In this document: positions 31,198 through 42,167 of the stretch, piece after piece | Layout of the letters: every line of letters begins with the position of its first letter | Numbering within the stretch: the stretch's first letter is position 1 | Source of the DNA: Adiantum capillus-veneris | Taxonomy: Eukaryota > Streptophyta > Polypodiopsida > Polypodiales > Pteridaceae | NCBI GenBank assembly: GCA_014529385.2 | Contig: CM043966.1 | Span: forward strand, 99,212,087-99,276,086 | Direction: 5' to 3' | DNA: 64,000 nucleotides | Notes under the pieces: generated by a model | What the model was told of the DNA's origin: nothing | The model's database searches: none | The model's input: the letters and a program-made list of their open reading frames with translations, nothing else | Position numbers and translations under genes: made by a program

Positions 31198-33580
31198 TGC
31201 TCGGGCTGCTTTGAAACGTATCGGCAATGATCAAGCAAACACAACTATATATTTAAGAAAGAGAGAGAAGGGGGAAGGGGGTGCTTGTTGCACTAATGCC
31301 TTCTTACAAATCTGTCATGACCAATCAAAGTGAGATTAGTATTTGTTCAACATAGCCTGAGTAAATTAGACCACAACACATCACAAGAAAAAAGCCACCC
31401 CAATCACTGTCTTAAGGCCAGGGGAGTCCTCTCCACCCTGTCGCCCTCTTACAGCATGTGGGATTTATGGCTAAATTGATAACAATACCCGGAGACAAGC
31501 TATCAAGAACTTAAATAAAACACCAAGACACTTACACATCATTATTGTCCATGACTTCACGTTGGAAGGGAGACAAGGTATCCATGCTTAGTCCAAATTC
31601 ACCCTCCTTGATTCAGCAAATGTTGGGCTTACACTAGTAGGAGAAATGATAGATTTTCTACTCTCAATTTAATGATCACTCTCTCTTACAATGGCATAGA
31701 GTTCCCTTGCTAATCACCCCTAATACAACACATACATATGCCTAATGCCAATGAGATTCCACTCAAGAGCTCCTTCTCAAGAGGTTGAGCTTGGCTTCTC
31801 AAGCTATAGCATAGTGCTCTTTCTTCTCCCCCCCTTTTGTGCTAGCTACACCCTCCTTTTATAGCAGTTTTGAAGGCTAGGGTTACTCCTCTAACCATGG
31901 TTGGGTTAGATTTTCAGCAATTTATCTAATTTCTTTTGCTTGGAATTATCAAGAAGTTGGTGGGGAAAGAGAGAGGAGAGAAATGGAGGTGATAGGACTT
32001 TTCATAGTGGGTTAGTGTTAGTAGAGTTAGTATTAATTTACAAATGGAATTGGATATTTACAATGGGAGTATCCATGTAGGATACAAATAAGGAAGAAAA
32101 ACTCTTAAGAGGTAAGAAAAGGTGGATTTCTTACAAGGTTGATGCTCCAAGTGTCTTGAGTAGGGCCAATTTTGACGCTTGTTGACGGTCCACTAGCTTT
32201 GACGGTACATTTTTTCTCCACTCTTGACCTTCCTTGAGAGACAAGGTAATTGAAGCTGAGTAATCAACCACCATGATGCTGTCTTTTAAGAGAAGAGGCT
32301 GAATTTTGTGGTTTTTTTGATAGATATGGGTAATTTGGAGGAGGAAAAATGAGACTAGGTGGTCAATTTTGGAATGGAATTGTGTGTGGGAGGTATGAGT
32401 TCACCATGGTTTCTCTTATTCTTCAAGGTTGAGGAGAAGGTGAGTAGGGTGCAGAGAGGAGTGGTGAGAGAGGTGGGGATGATGAGTGGAGAAGTGTGTG
32501 TGAAAGAGGAAAATGATAAAGTGGAAGAGAGAGTGTGGCTGCATAGCATGGGAAAACTGGGGTCCACTAATAAAATCATAGCTCACAGCTCATAGCTCAA
32601 AAAAATATGAAAAAATTTGAGGCAAAAGTTCAGCCCACGAGCTACAACTTTTGTTTGTATCACCTTTTCAAATTCGGAGAGCAAGTGAACTTTAAAAATT
32701 CAGCAAAACCGATCGTTTTTTTCCACTGCACAAGGTCCTTGTGGGGTCCTTCTTTGGATGATTCTTTTGAATACCTCCAAGAGTGAGCCCTCCATAGTGC
32801 ATGTATGCATGCCACCTACCCTTGACCTTATTTGGTAGGTCTATAATTGAAGATATTGTTGAGATCATGATATAAGTGAATAGTAAAACTAAGAAAATCA
32901 AATATTGAGGGGTCTAAAAAATATGTACATGTCAAATATAAATAATATAAGTGGAAAAAATATAAAGGGGTCAAAAGAAATCTCTCTCATTATGAGGCTA
33001 CCATAAAAAGATAAATATTTTTGGTGTTCTAATTTTTTAGAAAAAAAACAAAATAGATGTAGGAAGGGAAAAATCACAATAGTGAAAAAATATACACATA
33101 AATAAAACTATTTTTTTTTGGATTTTTGTTGGGGTGGAGTTACACCAAATATAAGAGAAGCGTACATGAAAATATTTCTATATGGAATAAAGAGTATGAA
33201 AAATGGTAAGAAAAATTGTGGTAATGGTGAGGCAATGTACAGAGCATAAATAACACACACCTAGGTAAAAATATTTAAATAAATACCAAAATAATTATGA
33301 AAAAATCTTTTATTTAGGCCCTATATACAAAGAAATATTTACATATGCATGGGCCATAATATACTTATATTTTTTATATTTTTAATTTATTTTTGGCTCA
33401 ACTAGCCCAATGCCTAGCTAATTGAGGGTTTTTTATTTCAGTAAGGAGATATGGGAAAAGTCCCCTAACTCACGCGCACCTATATACAGTGAAAGGGTGA
33501 GGGTAACCACAATGTTTGAGTGATTTCATAGGGGGGGATAACTCACTATGGCATCACAGAGAGCCGAAAAACGGCTATCA
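30859..33580 (-). repeat. 3' LTR of the Tat-like element
   Basis: 2,722 bases, TG…CA. It contains a TATA box (TATAAAAGG on the - strand, 31863-31855) and a long GA microsatellite (31121-31194). Frames within it, such as 32355-32595 and 32692-32901, occur identically in the other LTR and are not genes by themselves. The length is large for a plant gypsy LTR and fits the Tat group. Confidence 0.95.
31121..31194. repeat. (GA)n microsatellite inside the 3' LTR
   Basis: 74 bases of GA repeat (CT on the element's sense strand), present at 76 bases in the other LTR (39707-39782). It lies downstream of the LTR TATA box and would be part of the transcript. Confidence 0.95.
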
Positions 33581-33594
33581 TTAGCCCTCCCCCA
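33581..33594 (-). promoter_or_regulatory. polypurine tract of the Tat-like element
   Basis: GGGGGAGGGCTAA on the - strand lies directly before the TGATAGCC start of the 3' LTR. This is the primer for plus-strand DNA synthesis in LTR elements. Confidence 0.88.
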
Positions 33595-33608
33595 GGATGA
33601 TGGTATAT

Positions 33609-36600
33609 TCATGTACCATCATAAAGAATCTTTTCCAAAGAGAGTGCTTCAGAGTCCTTGACAAGATCCTCATTGTTTGGCCCCTTGGAATTTTTGTTTG
33701 TGTTACACTCATGCTTCATGGAACAATACTTACATGGGATAGTTGCCTTTTGCTCTGGTAGATCCTTTGGTAGAAGGCGACTCAAGTAAGGCTTCAAGCG
33801 ATAGCCGTTTACCTTCCTGGAGTGCTCTTTCCCATTCAAGTCCATAAGTTGATAGTAACTTGAATTGAAAGCCTTCTTGACTATGTATGGCCCCTGCCAT
33901 CTTGTTTCAAATTTGGCATCAAAACGATTATCGAGTCGATTGTCATACCTTAGCACAAGATCTCCTTCATTGATGCCTTTGTCCTTCAGTTTCTTGTCAA
34001 GCGTTTCTTTCGCTTGTGTGGCTTTCCTCTTGTAGCACTCATATGATGTTTCTCTTTTCCACTCAAGCTCCACTAACGTAAGAAGTCGATCCATCCATAC
34101 TTCTTGATCATCTTGTGCTCCTTTGCCATGAAGTCGCATTGTTGGAATGTTGAGCTCGATAGGCTGCAAAGCCTCTTGACCATAGACCAAGTGAAATGGT
34201 GTGAACTCCGTGGCTTCCCTATATGTGGTTCGATATGCCCACAAGGCACCATCCAAGAAGTCATCCCATAATTTTGTCTTGTTTTGCACCATCTTTCTAA
34301 TGATTCCTGCAATGACACCGTTAGCCTTCTCCACCAAACCATTTGACTGTGGGTAGTATGGTGTGCTATGACGATGTAGAATGTGAAGCTCTTCACAAAC
34401 TTCTGTGAGCAAGCCCTTCCTAAACCCTGGACCATTATCAGAAACAATCTCCAAAGGTGTGCCAAATCTGCAACAAATGTGATTGTACACAAACTTGCTA
34501 ACTGTCCTCTCATTCACTCTTGCCACACTTTGAGCTTCCACCCACCTAGTCATATAGTCTACAGCCACTAGAATGTAGAGTTCACCATTTTTTGTCCTAG
34601 GCAGAGGACCCATAGCATCAATGCCCCACTTTTCAAAGGGTCCATTTGCAAGCACTATTTGCCTCGGGCCATGCACCAACCTTCTATTTCCATTTATCTG
34701 ACAATTGTGACAACTTTTACACCAATGTTGAACATCCACATGCAAGCTTGGCCAAACATACCCCGCAAGCAAAATCTTCTTTACAGTTGATTCTTGGGCA
34801 AAATGACCACCACATGCCTCTTCATGCAAACCTTTTAGAATGGCTGAAATTTCCTCGATAGTTGGTACTCTTCTGCACACTTGATCCTTCCCTCTTTGAT
34901 AGAGGGAGCCTTCTAGGAAGAGATAGAAACTTGCCTTCTTTATGAGTCTCCTCTTCTGAGCCTTCGTGAAGTCTTGTGGAAACTCACCCTAAAAAATGTA
35001 GCCAATAATGGGAGCCAATGACTCCAATCCCTGGTATCTCGGTTGCTTGACAGCTGCTGCCATCATGATGACCTGCACTTCTCTCTCAACACATGTAACT
35101 GCTTGTTGTGCAAGTAAATCGGCATCTTCATTTTGTTTCCTCGGAATATGATATAGTTGCACTTCTTCAAGCTGATTAAATAGCCTACGGATGGTATGAA
35201 CTTTGGCCCTTAGTCTTTCATTTTTGCATGCCCAAATGCCTAAAATCTGCTTCACAATGAGAAGTGCATCCCCTTTTACCATGAGAAGTTGTATACCATG
35301 GCCAATGCATATTTTTAAACCATGAAGTAGTGTGTCATATTCTGCTTCATTGTTGCTAGCTGAACTTGGTAGATTGAACTTCTCTTTCATGATGGCTCGA
35401 CGAAAATCTCCATCAAAGAACAAGGTAAAAGCATTAGGAATACTTTTTGGTGGTGGCAATGGTAGGGTCTTTACTTCAGGCACCTTAATCTCCTTTTCAT
35501 GCACCCTATAAGTGAGAATCCCTGCGAATTGTGCACGCACACTATCTTCTACCTTGAAAGAGTATTGAAACTCTTGCAACTCCATAATCCACTTTGAGAT
35601 CCTAGTACTAAGATTCATTTGAGATGACACCCAAGGGAACAAATTCTCTGCGCTGAGGATTACAAAAGGTTTTGGGAGCAAGTAGGATCTAAACTTCCTT
35701 ATCGCAAACATGAGAGAAAGCATCATGAGTTCTGCCTCCGTGTAGCCTCTCTCTAAAGCATTCATGACCCTACTAGCAAAGTAGATGGGCCGCATCCTGG
35801 TACTATAGGGATCTTGTTGTAGCAAAACTGCACCAATTGTTTCTTTCCCAGCACTAGAGCTAACAAAGAATGTGTACTCCCAACAAGGAGGCATGAGTGT
35901 TGGTAGCTCTGACAAAATGGCTTTAATGTTACAAAAGTACTCTTGAAGCTCATCAGACCATGCAAATTCTACTTGTTGTGTCAACTTTTGCAAAGGGTGA
36001 AGTAACTCCGAGGCTAAGTGAATGAAGCGTGACATATACTTCACCTTTTGAATGAATGAGATGACCTCCTTAAGACTCTTGGGTGATGGTAGCTCAATAA
36101 GAGCCTTTGCTTTTGAAGGATCCACTTCAATGCCTTTGTAAGAAACTTTATGACCAAGCAAGATTACTTCATCCTCACCTATGTGGAACTTGTCGGGGTT
36201 GAGATGACCTCCCATGTCGTAGAGCTTCTTTAAACCTTCTTCTACCCTTTGTAGATGCAATGATTTTGAGCTATATATGCAGAAATCATCAATGAACACC
36301 CTAATTGACTTTCCAAAGAATGCTTGAAACACCATGTTCATGAAACGTTGGAATGTTGCAGGAGCATTTGTCAGACCAAATGGCATGACTCTAAAAGCAT
36401 AACAACCCCAAGGAGTGATAAAGGTTGTTTTCAATTGATCCTCCAATGCAATCCCTATTTGAAAGTAACGTGAGTAACCATCGCACACAGTGTACTTCTC
36501 ATGACCAGCTACCTTATTTAGTATCTCATCCTGGAATGGGAGGGGAAAGTGATCTCTTTTTGTTGCCTCATTGAGGGGACGGTAATCCACACACACCCTC

Positions 36601-38831
36601 CACTTGCCATTTTTCTTAGGAGTGACAACAACAGGCGAGACCCACTCTGAATTCTCCACTGGATAAATGAAACCTGCTGCTAGAAGCTTTCTTACCTCCT
36701 TGAGTAGAGCCTGTTCCTTTATAACTCCTAGCCTTCGTAGCTTCTGAGCTTTAGGTGTGGCCTCAGGCTTTAACTCAATCTTGTGTTGAACAACATCTAC
36801 CCCACGCACGTCAGTGTAGTCTTTAGCAAAAAGCCTAGGAAACTTCCTTAGCACACATTTGAACTCCTCTCTTTCATCCTTTGTAAGTGTTGTTGATAGC
36901 ATACCTTCTAGTATCCCTTCATCTTGAACACCTTCGTTCTCTTGAGGACCTACCTCCTCCAAGCCTTGACAAGAGGTCTCTTGGTTGCTTGGCTTAAACC
37001 TTACCCCCATGACTTCGATGGAAGACTCCTCTTCAGTAATGCTGCCGCTACTTTCTTCTTCTGAAGTGCTATCGGTCCAACCTTCTTCCGTCTCACTTTG
37101 AGATGATTCTTCATGGAGCTCCTCTTGGCGTTGCTCCTTCATGTCAAAGACAACCTTCTTATGATTTTCATTCCTGCAAATTAATTTCCCACTCTCCCAA
37201 TCCTGCAAAGCTCGCATTTTCATTAGCCATGGTCTTCCTAGGATAAATGGATAACCACTTCCCTTGGTCGACATAACATAAAAATCCACCGCTTTCTTAA
37301 TGCCAAAGGCCTCTACAAAGACATTTTTACAAATTCCTACACACCTAGCCTTGCTATTGTTTGCCATCTTGACTTTGATTTCAGGTGTCTCCTGGATGTG
37401 CATGCCTAGTCTTTGCATGAGTCCCTCTGTCATGATGCAAATTTGTGCACCCCCATCCACTAGACCTTTCCTAACCAATCTTCCTTTGATGTAACAGTCT
37501 AGCACCGGTGTAATGTCCTCATTCATTTCAGCTTGTGCAATTTTTACAACAGGCACACTCTCTTTTACCTTTCTCCTAGTGCTAACTGCCCTTGTTAAAT
37601 CCCTCCTAACTTGTGGACATAATGCAAGAAATTGAGGCCATGAAATATCAGGACCCTTACCTCTCATGTCTTCCAACACGTTGTACGGAGCCATACCATG
37701 TCCAAGAGGGAAGTCTTGGAGGTTGATACGACGTCGAGTCCTCTTGGTTTCCTTGGTTTCCTTTGCCTTTTTGCCTTGTCCTTGGTCACTCTGTGATGTG
37801 ACTTCTTCTTTCTCTTTACCTTTCCCTCGGCCACGCTTAATGCCATTGGCTTCCATGTCAACCTCATTTGAATTTGTCACCTCTACCACATGCACATTTG
37901 GATCTGGCAAATGTGGAACTCCTTCTACCCCTTGTGGAGGTGGTCTTGGTCCATTTGGCCTTTGTAGAAGCCTTGGTTGTTGACCAGCTCCTTCTCCTGC
38001 ATTCATCACTGGGTAATTCAAGTTAGGTCCCCCTGGCTCTCCACGTGGCCAAGGACAATTATACATCCCATGTCCAGACTCTCCGCAATTCCAACATTGT
38101 AAGACTCTCCTAGTTCGTGGCTCTCTCTCTTCTGACTTCTTTGCTTGTCCCTTTGGACCTACAGCTTGTGCAAGGTGAATTGACAGGCTGCTTAAAGATT
38201 CATTTAACTTCTCAATCACTTCAGCCGTTACCTCAGGAAGCTCCCTAGATGTTGATGCTTGTGACTTACCTTTGGGTCTAAGACCTTCTATTGGAACCTC
38301 TCCCCTTAAGCACTTGAGTTTCCTATACTTCTCAGCAGCCCTAGTTTCCGTTGCATCAAAAGTAGCAGGTGCACCCGCCTCAACTTTTACCTTAAGGTCA
38401 GGAAAGAGTCCGGCTATGAACCTCTCCTTCTTTAAAAATTCTGCACCATCACCGGGGTTAGCAACATTTTGTATCCCTAGAGCCCAAAGACGTAGGAACT
38501 CTTGCTTGTACAAGTAGTAGTCATCTAAGTCTTTTTGCTTATGAGAAACAATGTCTTGCCATAATTTCTGAGTGTTTTGGGGATCAAAGAAGTATTTCTT
38601 GAAACGATTCAAAACTTCCGTGTAATTCCCTTTAACTTCCTCAGGCAAAGAGTCAAACCAAGTGCTAGCATCTTTCCTAAGGACCACCTCAAACATTTCT
38701 ACACGTTCTTGATCAGTTACTATCCTCTTGATACGGCAAGACATCTTGAAATTCGCTAGAAATAATTCTGCATCCTCTCCAGGCTCTCCAAAGAAAAGAG
38801 GATATCCAGACATTTGGCGTTGGCTCTTCAT
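33609..38831 (-). CDS. gag-pol polyprotein of the Tat-like element, one in-frame UAG
   Basis: One frame of 1,741 codons from the ATG at 38831 to 33609, broken only by TAG at 34991-34989. Upstream non-ATG codons are open to 38909. Gag has a retrotransposon-gag region (LFLANFKMSCRIKR, WFDSLPEEV) and one zinc knuckle (CWNCGESGHGMYNC). The protease has LVDGGAQICIM (D-G-G-A) and FILGRPWLM. RT has CVDYRPLNEATKRDHFPLPF, MPFGLTNAPATFQRFM and the active-site VFIDDFCIYS. The first RNase H is followed by a second (LFFDGDF, SNNEAEYDTLL, KGDALLIVKQ, NEDADLLAQQA), which seems shortened between its first two motifs. Integrase has an HHCC region (CKSCHNCQ) and D-D-E residues in GIDAMGPL, IVSDNGPGF and LVEKANG. 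No chromodomain is seen. Confidence 0.93.
34989..34991 (-). other. in-frame UAG between the second RNase H and integrase
   Basis: The codon follows IIGYIF and is followed in frame by GEFPQDFTKAQKRRLIKKA, leading into integrase. It is the only stop in the polyprotein. It may be a recent nonsense change or, less likely, a programmed readthrough site. Confidence 0.85.
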
Positions 38832-38915
38832 TGAATTGATTTCAAAGTGACGCGTTTGTGTTTTTTCTTTCTTTAAAAGATTTACACAATAATATTTTCT
38901 AAATTGCAATCTATT

Positions 38916-39134
38916 CTACAACAAAATAAAAATATTCACATCAAATGACCTATGATAATCACTAAGAGGTAGAATGACAGGGTTTGGTGACGCGAGAATT
39001 TCTCCTGCTCTTTGGGCACCAAACATGAATACCATACGTTGTTGAAAATGGATTTTTCTACTAATTGCAATGTTTACTCTAATGTGTGGAGTGAAATGAA
39101 AGGGAAAAACCTGTATTCCTGGGCCATTATCCAT
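38916..39134 (-). CDS. leader small frame B (72 codons), related to leader frame A
   Basis: ATG at 39134, stop just before the gag-pol frame. The C-terminal half (EILASPNPVILPLSDYHRSF, then DVNIFILL) aligns with leader frame A (EINASVNPFILPLIRYDLSL, then DVYIFVLF). The N-terminal halves share V-x-I-x-x-S-x-K-x-x-FQ. No known domain, signal peptide or membrane segment is evident. It lies between the 5' LTR and gag, where some Tat elements (Ogre group) are known to carry an extra frame. Confidence 0.5.
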   Translation of the reverse strand: MDNGPGIQVFPFHFTPHIRVNIAISRKIHFQQRMVFMFGAQRAGEILASPNPVILPLSDYHRSFDVNIFILL

Positions 39135-39155
39135 GGTCTATGCATGACCTAATTT

Positions 39156-39368
39156 TTAAAACAAAACAAAAATATAGACGTCCAAACTAAGGTCGTACCT
39201 AATGAGAGGCAAAATAAAAGGATTTACTGATGCGTTTATCTCTACCAACCTAGGAGGACCTAAAATTCTACGAATTACTCGCTGAAATTGCAACTTAGTA
39301 CTAACAATTATGTGTACCTTTTGCCTTGCAATGGGAATGAAGGGATCATACAAATTCTCGTGATTCAT
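39156..39368 (-). CDS. leader small frame A (70 codons)
   Basis: ATG at 39368. It is the upstream member of the tandem pair of related frames in the leader, about 234 bases from the second start to start. Clear protein similarity with looser DNA similarity suggests an old duplication kept in frame. Function unknown. Confidence 0.5.
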   Translation of the reverse strand: MNHENLYDPFIPIARQKVHIIVSTKLQFQRVIRRILGPPRLVEINASVNPFILPLIRYDLSLDVYIFVLF

Positions 39369-39423
39369 GCAAGCTACTTGATTATGCTAAAGGTTGAGCC
39401 TTCACAAAACATACACAAGCGTG

Positions 39424-39441
39424 TCCTCAGTGGGGGCACCA
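39424..39441 (-). promoter_or_regulatory. primer-binding site of the Tat-like element
   Basis: TGGTGCCCCCACTGAGGA on the - strand starts three bases after the end of the 5' LTR. The TGG start matches the CCA tail of a tRNA. I cannot name the tRNA with confidence; it is not the initiator-methionine type. Confidence 0.72.
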
Positions 39442-39444
39442 ATT

Positions 39445-39703
39445 TGAGGCGGTCCGGGGCGGGCAAATAAAAGAGCAACCTCTAGACACCCTTCAAGGCT
39501 CCCGTGCTGCTCAATGGGGCTGGGGCACGACACAACTCAAACCAAAACAACAAACCCCCAGCCAAATCCCAACTACACAAGGGGCACCACCTAGTTTAAG
39601 AGCGAACTAGGACGCAAAAGAGGAGAATCGTTAGAGCAACCCACAAACAAGCAAGGAATTTACACTAACCCTAACACCAATGGAACACTCTCACACACTA
39701 AAA

Positions 39704-39785
<82 letters not shown>

Positions 39786-42167
39786 TGCTCGGGCTGCTTT
39801 GAAACGTATCGGCAATGATCAAGCAAACACAACTATATATTTAAGAAAGAGAGAGAAGGGGGAAGGGGGTGCTTGTTGCACTAATGCCTTCTTACAAATC
39901 TGTCATGACCAATCAAAGTGAGATTAGTATTTGTTCAACATAGCCTGAGTAAATTAGACCACAACACATCACAAGAAAAAAGCCACCCCAATCACTGTCT
40001 TAAGGCCAGGGGAGTCCTCTCCACCCTGTCGCCCTCTTACAGCATGTGGGATTTATGGCTAAATTGATAACAATACCCGGAGACAAGCTATCAAGAACTT
40101 AAATAAAACACCAAGACACTTACACATCATTATTGTCCATGACTTCACGTTGGAAGGGAGACAAGGTATCCATGCTTAGTCCAAATTCACCCTCCTTGAT
40201 TCAGCAAATGTTGGGCTTACACTAGTAGGAGAAATGATAGATTTTCTACTCTCAATTTAATGATCACTCTCTCTTACAATGGCATAGAGTTCCCTTGCTA
40301 ATCACCCCTAATACAACACATACATATGCCTAATGCCAATGAGATTCCACTCAAGAGCTCCTTCTCAAGAGGTTGAGCTTGGCTTCTCAAGCTATAGCAT
40401 AGTGCTCTTTCTTCTCCCCCCTTTTGTGCTAGCTACACCCTCCTTTTATAGCAGTTTTGAAGGCTAGGGTTACTCCTCTAACCATGGTTGGGTTAGATTT
40501 TCAGCAATTTATCTAATTTCTTTTGCTTGGAATTATCAAGAAGTTGGTGGGGAAAGAGAGAGGAGAGAAATGGAGGTGATAGGACTTTTCATAGTGGGTT
40601 AGTGTTAGTAGAGTTAGTATTAATTTACAAATGGAATTGGATATTTACAATGGGAGTATCCATGTAGGATACAAATAAGGAAGAAAAACTCTTAAGAGGT
40701 AAGAAAAGGTGGATTTCTTACAAGGTTGATGCTCCAAGTGTCTTGAGTAGGGCCAATTTTGACGCTTGTTGACGGTCCACTAGCTTTGACGGTACATTTT
40801 TTCTCCACTCTTGACCTTCCTTGAGAGACAAGGTAATTGAAGCTGAGTAATCAACCACCATGATGCTGTCTTTTAAGAGAAGAGGCTGAATTTTGTGGTT
40901 TTTTTGATAGATATGGGTAATTTGGAGGAGGAAAAATGAGACTAGGTGGTCAATTTTGGAATGGAATTGTGTGTGGGAGGTATGAGTTCACCATGGTTTC
41001 TCTTATTCTTCAAGGTTGAGGAGAAGGTGAGTAGGGTGCAGAGAGGAGTGGTGAGAGAGGTGGGGATGATGAGTGGAGAAGTGTGTGTGAAAGAGGAAAA
41101 TGATAAAGTGGAAGAGAGAGTGTGGTTGCATAGCATGGGAAAACTGGGGTCCACTAATAAAATCATAGCTCACAGCTCGTAGCTCAAAAAAATATGAAAA
41201 AATTTGAGGCAAAAGTTCAGCCCACGAGCTACAACTTTTGTTTGTATCACCTTTTCAAATTCGGAGAGCAAGTGAACTTTAAAAATTCAGCAAAACCGAT
41301 CGTTTTTTTCCACTGCACAAGGTCCTTGTGGGGTCCTTCTTTGGATGATTCTTTTGAATACCTCCAAGAGTGAGCCCTCCATAGTGCATGTATGCATGCC
41401 ACCGACCCTTGACCTTATTTGGTAGGTCTATAATTGAAGATATTGTTGAGATCATGATATAAGTGAATAGTAAAACTAAGAAAATCAAATATTGAGGGGT
41501 CTAAAAAATATGTACATGTCAAATATAAATAATATAAGTGGAAAAAATATAAAGGGGTCAAAAGAAATCTCTCTCATTATGAGGCTACCATAAAAAGATA
41601 AATATTTTTGGTGTTCTAATTTTTTAGAAAAAAAACAAAATAGATGTAGGAAGGGAAAAATCACAATAGTGAAAAAATATACACATAAATAAAACTAGTT
41701 TTTTTTGGATTTTTGTTGGGGTGGAGTTACACCAAATATAAGAGAAGCGTACATGAAAATATTTCTATATGGAATAAAGAGTATGAAAAATGGTAAGAAA
41801 AATTGTGGTAATGGTGAGGCAATGTACAGAGCATAAATAACACACACCTAGGTAAAAATATTTAAATAAATACCAAAATAATTATGAAAAAATCTTTTAT
41901 TTAGGCCCTATATACAAAGAAATATTTACATATGCATGGGCCATAATATACTTATATTTTTTATATTTTTAATTTATTTTTGGCTCAACTAGCCCAATGC
42001 CTAGCTAATTGAGGGTTTTTTATTTCAGTAAGGAGATATGGGAAAAGTCCCCTAACTCACGCGCACCTATATACAGTGAAAGGGTGAGGGTAACCACAGT
42101 GTTTGAGTGATTTGATAGGGGGGGATAACTCACTATGGCATCACAGAGAGCCAAAAAATGGCTATCA
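39445..42167 (-). repeat. 5' LTR of the Tat-like element
   Basis: 2,723 bases, nearly identical to 30859-33580. Its TATA box is at 40450-40442 and its GA microsatellite at 39707-39782. The outer end adjoins the target duplication (CTATT on the + strand after 42167). Confidence 0.95.

Larger units (their letters stand above)
30859..42167 (-). mobile_element. young Ty3/gypsy (Tat-like, dual RNase H) LTR retrotransposon
   Basis: An 11,309-base element on the - strand. LTRs at 39445-42167 (5') and 30859-33580 (3') begin TG and end CA in element orientation and differ by only about a dozen substitutions by eye, plus microsatellite length. A target duplication of 4 bases (ATAG on the - strand, possibly 5) flanks it. 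In order it has a PBS, two small leader frames, a gag-pol frame (gag, protease, RT, RNase H, a second RNase H, integrase) and a PPT. The second RNase H after the first is the mark of the Tat lineage. It is inserted in the gag/protease-like frame of an older element. Confidence 0.95.

Noticed and set aside
32355-32595. Frames on both strands inside the Tat-like LTR, repeated at 40942-41182
   Set aside because: They are identical because the LTRs are identical, and overlapping frames on both strands without motifs argue against a gene.
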